Shown here piece by piece: positions 34,492 through 42,188 of a stretch of 64,000 nt of DNA (positions are counted from its first letter, which is position 1; each line of letters starts with the position of its first letter). The DNA is from Parvibaculum sp. Lineage in GTDB: Bacteria; Pseudomonadota; Alphaproteobacteria; Parvibaculales; Parvibaculaceae. Under the pieces are notes generated by a model, which had not been told where the DNA came from, did not search any database, and worked only from the letters and a program-made list of their open reading frames with translations. The translations under genes and the position numbers were made by a program. The stretch lies in the NCBI RefSeq assembly GCF_019635935.1, contig NZ_JAHBYN010000001.1:1302001-1366000 (forward strand), read 5' to 3'.

Positions 34492-34623
34492 CGCAATCCC
34501 GTCCCGCATTCTTTCCATGCATCCTATCATCGTCTCAGGGCCTCTGCCCAACGGTGCTTTGGCGGCTCCGCCGATTTCCTTTAGGGTTTGCGGGCTTCGC
34601 GAAACGGGAGGGCCGCCGCGCCG

Positions 34624-36180
34624 ATGAGCTGGGAAAAGGAAACGGACGAGATCAGGCGCCGCCGGACGCTGGCCAAGCGCCAAGGCGGCGAGGAAGCCGT
34701 GGCGCGCCAGCACGAGAAGGGGCGGCTGACGCTGCGCGAGCGCATTGCGGGCCTTGCCGACAAGGAAAGCTTTCGCGAACTCGGCGAGGGCGCAGGCGTG
34801 CCGCATTTCGATGCCGACGGGAACCTCGTCGATTTCGAGCCGGCGAATTATGTGCTCGGCTTTGCGACGATGGGCGGCCGGCGCGTCGTCATCGGCGGCG
34901 AGGATTTCACGCTGAAGGGCGGCTCGCCCAATCCGGCGGGCCTGCGCAAGAGCGTCTATGCCGAGGAACTGGCGCTCACCTACAAAGTGCCGCTGATCCG
35001 CCTGCATGAAGGCGGCGGCGGCAGCGTGGCCGGTTCGGCCGGCAAGGGCAATGCACGGCCGCTCGGCGAGCCTGTTTTTGCCAATCCGCGCTTCCGCTCG
35101 ATCGCGCAGGTGCTGGGCGAAGTGCCGGTGGCAAGCGCGGCGCTCGGTCCCGTGGCCGGCATGCCGGCGGCGCGCCTCGTCGCCTCGCATTTTTCGGTGA
35201 TGGTCGAAAACGCGCAGGTGCTGATCGCCGGACCGAAAGTGGTCGCCCGCGCCCTCAACGAGAATCTGACCAAGGAGGAACTCGGCGGTCCGGACGTGCA
35301 TGCGCGTTCGGGCGTGATCGACAATGTGGCGAAAACGGAAGAGGCGGCGCTTGCCGACATTGCGCGCTTCCTTTCCTACCTGCCGGACAATGTGTGGCAG
35401 TTACCGCCGCGAGCCGAATGCGCCGATCCGCGCGACCGGGCCGACGAAAGCCTTCTCTCCATCGTGCCGAAGGACCGCCGCAAGCCCTTCAACATGCGCA
35501 AGATCGTCAAGGTGGTGATGGACGAAGGCAGCTTTTTCGAGATGACGAAACGCTACGGCCCCTCGCTGATCACGGGGCTCGCGCGGCTCAACGGCGTGAG
35601 CGTCGGCGTCATCGCCAATGATTGCAGTTTTTACGCCGGCGCCATGACGGCGGCGGCGGCACAGAAGCTCCGCCGCTTCGCCGATATGTGCAACACGTTT
35701 CACCTGCCGATCGTCTCCTTCGTCGACGAGCCGGGCTTCATGATCGGGTCTGCGTCGGAAAAGGCGGCGACCATCCGCCACGGCACGGCGGCGATTGCCG
35801 CCGTGATGCAAAGTCGCGTGCCCTGGGCGAGCATCATCGTGCACAAGGTTTTCGGCGTCGCGGGCGCGGCGCATTTCGGCCCCGACGGTTTCGTGCTTTC
35901 ATGGCCGAGCGCGGCGACAGGCGCGCTGCCGGTGGAAGGCGGTGTGGCGGTTGCCTTTGCCCGCCAGATCGCCGAGGCCGCGGACCCCGAAGCCTTGCGT
36001 GCCGAACTCGAAGAAAAACTCGCCGCCGGACAATCGCCCTTCCCGCGCGCCGAGGGATTTTCGGTGCATGAACTAATCGACCCGCGCGAAACGAGGGTCA
36101 GGCTTTGCGACTGGCTCGACTGGGTGGAACCGCGCCGCGGCATCGCGCTCGGACCCTACCTGACGACGATGCGACCCTGA
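34624..36180 (+). CDS. Acyl-CoA carboxylase carboxyltransferase subunit (PCC-beta-like)
   Basis: This 518-residue carboxyltransferase transfers CO2 from biotin to an acyl-CoA. Two crotonase-fold halves are present. The first has RLTLRERIAGLAD, then GGRRVVIGGEDFTLKGGS and the oxyanion-hole region LHEGGGGSVAGSAGKG. The second has NGVSVGVIANDCSFYAGA, SFVDEPGFMIGSASEKAA and IIVHKVFGVAGAAHFGP. Propionyl- or methylcrotonyl-type substrates are likely. No biotin carboxylase or biotin carrier gene is adjacent, so the partner must be elsewhere. The start at 34624 is behind GGGAGGG. Confidence 0.88.
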   Translation: MSWEKETDEIRRRRTLAKRQGGEEAVARQHEKGRLTLRERIAGLADKESFRELGEGAGVPHFDADGNLVDFEPANYVLGFATMGGRRVVIGGEDFTLKGGSPNPAGLRKSVYAEELALTYKVPLIRLHEGGGGSVAGSAGKGNARPLGEPVFANPRFRSIAQVLGEVPVASAALGPVAGMPAARLVASHFSVMVENAQVLIAGPKVVARALNENLTKEELGGPDVHARSGVIDNVAKTEEAALADIARFLSYLPDNVWQLPPRAECADPRDRADESLLSIVPKDRRKPFNMRKIVKVVMDEGSFFEMTKRYGPSLITGLARLNGVSVGVIANDCSFYAGAMTAAAAQKLRRFADMCNTFHLPIVSFVDEPGFMIGSASEKAATIRHGTAAIAAVMQSRVPWASIIVHKVFGVAGAAHFGPDGFVLSWPSAATGALPVEGGVAVAFARQIAEAADPEALRAELEEKLAAGQSPFPRAEGFSVHELIDPRETRVRLCDWLDWVEPRRGIALGPYLTTMRP

Positions 36181-36193
36181 CGGGCATGAAAAA

Positions 36194-36218
36194 GGCCCTG
36201 CAGTGCAGGGCCTTTTCC
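36194..36218. terminator. Bidirectional rho-independent terminator
   Basis: GGCCCTGCA and TGCAGGGCC form a 9-bp stem, flanked by AAAAA on the left and TTTT on the right. It can stop the carboxyltransferase transcript on the plus strand and the His-rich protein transcript on the minus strand. Confidence 0.8.
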
Positions 36219-36232
36219 GCCTCGTTTTCCTG

Positions 36233-36658
36233 TCAGTAGTGCGAGAAGAGGATCGCGCCGGTGATGGCGCTGACGCCGATCCACAACATCATGTTCTGCC
36301 GGTCGCGCGCGCTGACATAGTAGTAGTCGCCGTAATGCGGATGCGCATGATAGTAGACCGGCGTTCCGAACGAGCGGTAGCGATGGTGCTTGACCACGCG
36401 CGGTTGCCAATGCGACCACGGCCGGTAGTTGCGGTGATAGACGACCTTCGGCGGATTGCGGTGATGATAGTGCGCGTGACCGCGATGATGACTGCGCCCG
36501 TGATAATTGTGGTGATGCTTCTTGTGGCCGACAAGCTGCAATGTCGCGTCGCCCTGAACGGCGACGGAGGCCGGCAATGTGATCGCCGCTTGCGCCACGG
36601 CCGGTGCGCCAAGACCGAGTGCGACGGCAAGACCGGCAAGGGCGAGAATTTTTCTCAT
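36233..36658 (-). CDS. Exported histidine/tyrosine-rich protein
   Basis: This 141-residue protein has a signal peptide (KILALAGLAVALGLGAPAVA, cleavage near AQA). A central stretch at about residues 45-110 is very rich in His, Tyr and Arg (for example HKKHHHNYHGRSHHRGH). A C-terminal hydrophobic segment (MMLWIGVSAITGAILF) may insert in a membrane. The His clusters suggest binding of Ni, Zn or Cu, but no known metal motif is seen. The ribosome site GGAAGGAGAGGGAG before ATG 36658 is very strong. I do not recognise a named family. Confidence 0.78.
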   Translation of the reverse strand: MRKILALAGLAVALGLGAPAVAQAAITLPASVAVQGDATLQLVGHKKHHHNYHGRSHHRGHAHYHHRNPPKVVYHRNYRPWSHWQPRVVKHHRYRSFGTPVYYHAHPHYGDYYYVSARDRQNMMLWIGVSAITGAILFSHY

Positions 36659-36782
36659 CTCCCTCTCCTTCCATAATCCGCTCGTACCCCGTATGCGCAC
36701 AAGGATGAACGCGCTTTCCTGAACGGCAGATGAACGGACGCGCCTGAGGCGTTCCGCAGAAAATTCCGCAGTGTGAGAGACC

Positions 36783-37642
<860 letters not shown>

Positions 37643-37643
<1 letters not shown>

Positions 37644-38386
37644 CACGCCACCCCGAGATAAGCGTCGAGCACACGGGCATCGTCGCGGATTTCGTCCGGC
37701 GTGCCTTCGGCCAGCACTTCCCCATGCGCCAGACAGGTGATGCGGTGCGCGAGGTTCATGATGACGCGCATATTGTGTTCGATGACGAGCAGCGTGACGC
37801 CAAGCTCAGCATTGGCGCGGCGCAAGCGGTCGATCAGCCCGTTGATCAGCGTCGGGTTGATGCCGGCGGTCGGCTCGTCGAGCAGCAGAAGTTTCGGTTC
37901 GTTCATCAGCGCCATCGCGAATTCGAGCAGCTTCTGCTGGCCGAAGCTCAGGCGTCCGCCGCGCTCGTCGTGCTTTTCATACAGGCCAACAAAGGCGAGA
38001 AGATCGTTGGCGCGGGTTTTCGTCGCCGCCGGCACCGGCTTCAGCAGAGATATGAGGCCGCCATGCGCTTCGCGGGCGCTGATCGCCATGTTCTCGGCGC
38101 AGGTCATCTCGCCATAAATGCGCGTCTGCTGCCAGGTGCGCAACAGCCCGAGCCGCGCGATGGGGCCTGCGCGGAGATGCGATATCGGCTGGCCTTCGAA
38201 ATAAACCTCGCCGCCATCGACCGGCAATGTGCCGGTGATGCAGCCGAACAGCGTCGTCTTGCCCGAGCCGTTGGGACCGATCAGCCCGGCGATCTCGCCC
38301 TGTTTCACTGTCAACGAAATACGATCATTGGCGACAACGCCGCCGAAGCGTTTGGTGACATCGCGCACTTCGAGCATCGCGCTCAT
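37643..38386 (-). CDS. livG: Branched-chain amino-acid ABC transporter ATPase LivG
   Basis: This 247-residue ABC ATPase of the LivG type has Walker A GPNGSGKTT, signature LSFGQQKLLEFAMAL, Walker B LLLDEPTAGINP and the H-loop VIEHNMRVIM. It works with LivF on the cytoplasmic side. It overlaps livM by 4 bases. Confidence 0.93.
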
Positions 38387-39339
38387 GGAGCCGCTCCCTG
38401 GCGCGCCGCGCGGCGTTCGGCGATCCAGCCCATGATGCCTTGCGGGAAGAAGACGACGATGACGACGATCAGAAGGCCAAGCGCGACGCGCTGCCAGCCG
38501 AGAAGATATGTCCAGAAAAGTTCCTGCGTGATGTGGAAGACTATGGCGCCAAGCACCGGCCCCCAAAGCGTTCCCTTGCCGCCGAGTATCGCCATCAGCA
38601 CCATCCAGACGCCGAAGGTGGCGCCGGCGAAGGCAACGTCGCGCGGATCGATGAAGCCGATCATGTTGGCCGCAAGCCCGCCCGAAATCGAAAGGAAGAA
38701 GGCTGCAATGCACCAGGCGAAGACCTTGATCGGGGTCGTGCGCAGGCCCATCGCATCGGCCTTGTCCTGATCGTCGCGAATGGCGTTGAGCGCGAGGCCG
38801 AACCGCGTGCCGTAGAGCCAGCGCAGAAACAGGAAACAGACGATGGCGACCGCAAACAACGAGAAGCAAAAAAAGAACTCGCGTTGCCCAAGCGCGCCGG
38901 GATAGAGCGGCAGCGCCATGCCGGAGCCGGCGCCGACATAATCCCACCCGGCCGCAACCTCGGCCGCCGTGATGCCGAGGCCAAGCGTGCCGATGGCGAA
39001 GTAGTGGCCGCGAATGCCGAGCAGCGCCGCGCCGAACAGAAGCGCCGCAGCGACGGCAAGCGCCGCGCCGAGCACAAGGCCGAGCGCCAGCGCTTCGAAG
39101 TAGGGCAGCCCCGCATCGCGCTGCACGACGGCGGCGGCATAGCAGCCGATGCCGAAGAAGACGATGTTGCCGAAGGAATTGTAGCCCATGCGCCCGCCCA
39201 GCATGTCCCAGGTCAGGGCGAAAATGACCATCAACCAGAGAAAGGAAAGCTGCGTGATGAGGCTCGGCGCAAGAAACGGCAAGCCGAGGCCGGCAATGGC
39301 GAGCACGCCCATGATGTGCCAGTCGGAGAGCTTCGTCAT
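38383..39339 (-). CDS. livM: Branched-chain amino-acid ABC transporter permease LivM
   Basis: This 318-residue inner-membrane permease of the LivM type has 8 to 10 hydrophobic segments. It includes the N-terminal LPFLAPSLITQLSFLWLMVI, the permease-typical GRMGYNSFGNIVFFGIG and the cytoplasmic loop AIRDDQDKADAMGL, which contacts the ATPases. It overlaps livH and livG by 4 bases each, so translation is coupled. Confidence 0.93.
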   Translation of the reverse strand: MTKLSDWHIMGVLAIAGLGLPFLAPSLITQLSFLWLMVIFALTWDMLGGRMGYNSFGNIVFFGIGCYAAAVVQRDAGLPYFEALALGLVLGAALAVAAALLFGAALLGIRGHYFAIGTLGLGITAAEVAAGWDYVGAGSGMALPLYPGALGQREFFFCFSLFAVAIVCFLFLRWLYGTRFGLALNAIRDDQDKADAMGLRTTPIKVFAWCIAAFFLSISGGLAANMIGFIDPRDVAFAGATFGVWMVLMAILGGKGTLWGPVLGAIVFHITQELFWTYLLGWQRVALGLLIVVIVVFFPQGIMGWIAERRAARQGAAP

Positions 39340-40238
39340 TTGAGATGCTCCCGGCGGCGCGCAGCGCGCAAATGGCGCCAGACAAGGATCGTCACCATCA
39401 GCGCGAAAACGAAGGCGATCTGGAATTCGGTGCCGAGGACGAAGCCGGCGACATTTTCAAGCGCCCCAAGACCGAGCCCGGCGGCCACAACCGCGCCGAC
39501 ATTGCCGACCCCGGCAACGACCACCACCATGAAAGAACGCACCGTGTAGGGCAGGCCCATATAGGGATGGATGGTCCAGGCCATGACGGCGAGGCTGCCC
39601 GCTGCGCCGCACAGCGCCGCGTTGAGCGCATAGGTCGCCGCATAGACGCGGCCCGTGTCGATGCCGAGAATGCGCGCCGCACGCGGGTTCTGTGCCGTTG
39701 CGCGGATCGCCTGCCCGAGCCGCGCATGGCGCAGGAAGAACCAGAGCGACGCGCCCGCCACAAGCGCCAACGCAAAGGCAATCAGCTTGACCCAGGCGAC
39801 CGTCACCATGCCGTCGAGGAAATGCAGCGAGCCGAGCCCGGCATCGACCGAGCGCACATCGGCGCCGAAGGACAGATTGGCAAGCTGCTGGATCAGGATG
39901 GCAAGGCCGAAGGTCGCGAGGATCGAAATGAAGATGTCCTTGTCGACGACGCGAAAGACGATCGCGCGATAGAGCACCCAGCCGACACCGAACATCACGA
40001 GCGCCGACACCGGCACGCCGATGAGCGGCGGCATGCCCCATTGCACCAGCAGGAAGGTCACATAGCCGCCGAGCACCACAAGCTCGCCCTGCACGACATT
40101 GACGATGTTGAGCACGCCCCAGACCAGTGCCATGCCATAGGCGGCAAGCGCGAAGATCGCACCGATCAGCAGCCCGTTGACGACGACATCGACGGCGAGC
40201 GGCGGGAACTGAACGAAAAGAAGTAGGTTGTCGAGCAC
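39336..40238 (-). CDS. livH: Branched-chain amino-acid ABC transporter permease LivH
   Basis: This 300-residue LivH-type permease has an N-terminal NGLLIGAIFALAAYGMALVW. It has the conserved VLNIVNVVQGELVVLGGYV and the cytoplasmic loop AIRATAQNPRAARILGID. Eight or so helices are predicted. It follows livK after 18 bases and forms the transmembrane pore with LivM. Confidence 0.93.
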   Translation of the reverse strand: MLDNLLLFVQFPPLAVDVVVNGLLIGAIFALAAYGMALVWGVLNIVNVVQGELVVLGGYVTFLLVQWGMPPLIGVPVSALVMFGVGWVLYRAIVFRVVDKDIFISILATFGLAILIQQLANLSFGADVRSVDAGLGSLHFLDGMVTVAWVKLIAFALALVAGASLWFFLRHARLGQAIRATAQNPRAARILGIDTGRVYAATYALNAALCGAAGSLAVMAWTIHPYMGLPYTVRSFMVVVVAGVGNVGAVVAAGLGLGALENVAGFVLGTEFQIAFVFALMVTILVWRHLRAARRREHLK

Positions 40239-40256
40239 GAAACTGCTTTCTTTCGC

Positions 40257-41468
40257 TCAGCGCTCGCCCCAGGGCGGCGTCGGCCAACGGATTTTCGCCT
40301 CGGCGAATTCTTCGGGATAGACGACGACATATTTGCCGTCCTGCACCTGGAAGAGAACCATCGGCTTGGCGACATTCTTGCCCGTCTCGTCGAACTCGAT
40401 CCTGCCGTAGAAGGTCATCATCGCCGTTTCGGTCAATGCCTGGCGGACGTCTTCGGGATCGAGCGATTTGGCGCGCGCAAAGGCATCGGCATAGACCTGC
40501 ACCGCGGCGCTCGATTCCGCCGCCTGATAGGGCGCGACCTCGCCATAGGTTTCCTCGTAGAGGCGCGCATAGTCCGACGCGCTGCCGAAAAGATCGTCTT
40601 CATAGGTCAGCGTCGATGCCCATTGCGCGGCGCAGAGCGCATATTCGGCGGCCGGTCCGAAATTTTCGGCGATGCGCGCCGAATCGCAATGCGTCAGCGC
40701 CAGCATCGGCACATTGACGCGCTGGTCCGCCATCTGGCGGATCGCGAGCGAGGCGCCCTTGTCGTGGCCGGAAATCAGCAGAAGGTCGGGCCGGAGCGCC
40801 TTGACCTTCGACAAGGTTGCCGACATGTCGTTGAGCTCCGGCGGCAGCTTGTCGTCGACCACCACCTTCATGCCGTGCCGCTTCATGTCAGCAAGAACGC
40901 CGTCGCGCACATCCTGCGAGAAGGGATCGTTCTCGAAGGCCATCGCAACGCGCAGCTTCGACGGGTCGCCGGACAGCCGTGCCGCGATGTCGATGGCGCC
41001 GCGCAGATATTCGTCGGTGGTCGACAGCACGGCGAAGAGATAGCGGTAGTTCTTGCGGAAGAGCGAGATCGCCGCGCCGTTGGCCTCGACCATCGGCACG
41101 CCGTATTTCTCGGTGACGGGCGCGATGGCTTCGGTGAGGCCCGACGAATAGGGCCCGAGCACAAATTGCACCTTGTCCTGCTGGATCAGCCGCTCGACAA
41201 GCTGCGCGCCGCGCGCCGGCGTGGACTCGTCGTCGTAGTAGATGATTTGCAGGAGATAGGGCTTGCCGGCGACCGTGACGCCGCCCGCCGCGTTGATCTT
41301 CTCGACGGCGAGGTCGTAGCCCTTGCGCGTGAAGGCGCCGTTGGAGGAATATTTACCCGTAAGCGAGACCGCGGCCCCGAGGCGAATGATGCCGGGATCG
41401 TCGGCCGCCGCCGGGCCGGCGAGCAGCGCCAGCCCCAGAAAAATCCCGGAAAACAGCCCTTTCCGCAT
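40257..41468 (-). CDS. livK: Periplasmic substrate-binding protein of Liv-type ABC importer
   Basis: This 403-residue type-I periplasmic binding protein has a signal peptide ending near ADD (residue 24). Ligand-binding features include RLGAAVSLTGKYSSNG and LGPYSSGLTEAIAPVTEK. Proteins of this family bind branched-chain amino acids, amides, urea or aromatic acids, so the gene symbol shows the family only. It is the first gene of the operon. A possible promoter lies at 41505-41533. Confidence 0.9.
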   Translation of the reverse strand: MRKGLFSGIFLGLALLAGPAAADDPGIIRLGAAVSLTGKYSSNGAFTRKGYDLAVEKINAAGGVTVAGKPYLLQIIYYDDESTPARGAQLVERLIQQDKVQFVLGPYSSGLTEAIAPVTEKYGVPMVEANGAAISLFRKNYRYLFAVLSTTDEYLRGAIDIAARLSGDPSKLRVAMAFENDPFSQDVRDGVLADMKRHGMKVVVDDKLPPELNDMSATLSKVKALRPDLLLISGHDKGASLAIRQMADQRVNVPMLALTHCDSARIAENFGPAAEYALCAAQWASTLTYEDDLFGSASDYARLYEETYGEVAPYQAAESSAAVQVYADAFARAKSLDPEDVRQALTETAMMTFYGRIEFDETGKNVAKPMVLFQVQDGKYVVVYPEEFAEAKIRWPTPPWGER

Positions 41469-41504
41469 CGCCTTCTCCCCCGCGCGCCAATCGAACCCGG
41501 ACCC

Positions 41505-41533
41505 TTATACCCGTCTTGACGCCCGCATGTGAA
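41505..41533 (-). promoter_or_regulatory. Possible promoter of the livKHMGF operon
   Basis: On the minus strand, TTCACA (41528-41533) and GTATAA (41505-41510) are spaced 17 bases apart, ending 36 bases before the livK start codon. The plus-strand CTTGAC for hsp20 overlaps it, so the two divergent promoters may interfere. Confidence 0.4.
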
Positions 41534-41545
41534 ATTCCCAGATAC
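41515..41545 (+). promoter_or_regulatory. Possible heat-shock promoter of hsp20
   Basis: CTTGAC (41515-41520) is followed after 16 bases by CCCAGATA (41537-41544), a loose match to RpoH-type promoters (CTTGAA ... CCCCATTT). The position about 120 bases upstream of hsp20 leaves room for the thermosensor leader. The match is weak. Confidence 0.3.
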
Positions 41546-41589
41546 ACAATGCCGGATGCCGCAGATCGCGGGTCCGGCGGGGAGGGCGG

Positions 41590-41660
41590 CCACCGGCCAT
41601 GACGGCGGCGGCAGAGCGTTCTCCCCCGTCGACAACATCGCTTGAATGAGGATGTTACCA
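41590..41660 (+). promoter_or_regulatory. ROSE-type RNA thermometer in hsp20 leader
   Basis: The leader can fold a GACGG/CCGTC hairpin (about 41601-41630) and then a perfect final hairpin. In it, AACATC (41634-41639) and CT (41641-41642) pair with AG (41649-41650) and GATGTT (41651-41656), leaving G41640 bulged. The ribosome site AGGA (41649-41652) is thus covered by TCGCT, the U(U/C)GCU hallmark of ROSE elements, which melt on heating to free translation of small heat-shock genes. The overall boundaries are approximate. Confidence 0.72.
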
Positions 41661-42128
41661 ATGCGCAGCTTCGACTTTTCGCCGCTCTATCGCTCGACCG
41701 TCGGCTTCGACCAGCTCCAATCGCTGCTCGATTCGGTGACCCGCGACGCCGGCCAGCCGAGCTATCCCCCCTACAACATCGAACGCACCGGCGAACACGA
41801 ATACCGCATCTCGATGGCGGTGGCCGGCTTTGCCGAGAGCGACCTTTCGCTTGAGGTGAAACAGAACGTGCTGACCATCGCCGGCAAGCGCGCCGAGCCG
41901 GAAGGGGCGAACTACCTCTATCAGGGCATCGCCGGCCGCAGCTTCGAGCGCCGTTTCCAGCTCGCCGATCATGTCGAGGTGAAAGGCGCCCATCTCGAGA
42001 ATGGCTTGCTGCATGTCGACCTCGTGCGCCGCGTGCCCGAGGAACTAAAGCCCCGCAAGATCGAGATTTCGGCAGCGCCCACAGGCCGCAAGACGATCGA
42101 GGGCAATCTGGCGACGGCCGCCGACTAA
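41661..42128 (+). CDS. Small heat-shock protein, Hsp20/IbpA family
   Basis: This 155-residue alpha-crystallin-domain chaperone starts MRSFDFSPLYRSTVGFDQL and has the crystallin domain at about residues 35-125 (YPPYNIERTGEHEYRIS onward). NVLTIAGKRAEP is typical of IbpA-like proteins. The C-terminal anchoring I-x-I-like motif is KIEIS. It holds unfolded proteins during stress. The start at 41661 is fixed by AGGA at 41649-41652; the ATGs at 41646 and 41652 lie within the thermometer hairpin. Confidence 0.93.
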   Translation: MRSFDFSPLYRSTVGFDQLQSLLDSVTRDAGQPSYPPYNIERTGEHEYRISMAVAGFAESDLSLEVKQNVLTIAGKRAEPEGANYLYQGIAGRSFERRFQLADHVEVKGAHLENGLLHVDLVRRVPEELKPRKIEISAAPTGRKTIEGNLATAAD

Positions 42129-42153
42129 GGCCCGCGCCGACAGGCAAATGCAA

Positions 42154-42182
42154 GGGACGCCCCGAAAGGGCGTCCCTTTTTT
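42154..42182 (+). terminator. Rho-independent terminator of hsp20
   Basis: GGGACGCCC and GGGCGTCCC make a 9-bp stem with loop CGAAA (42154-42176), followed by six Ts (42177-42182). Confidence 0.9.
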
Positions 42183-42188
42183 GCGCGC

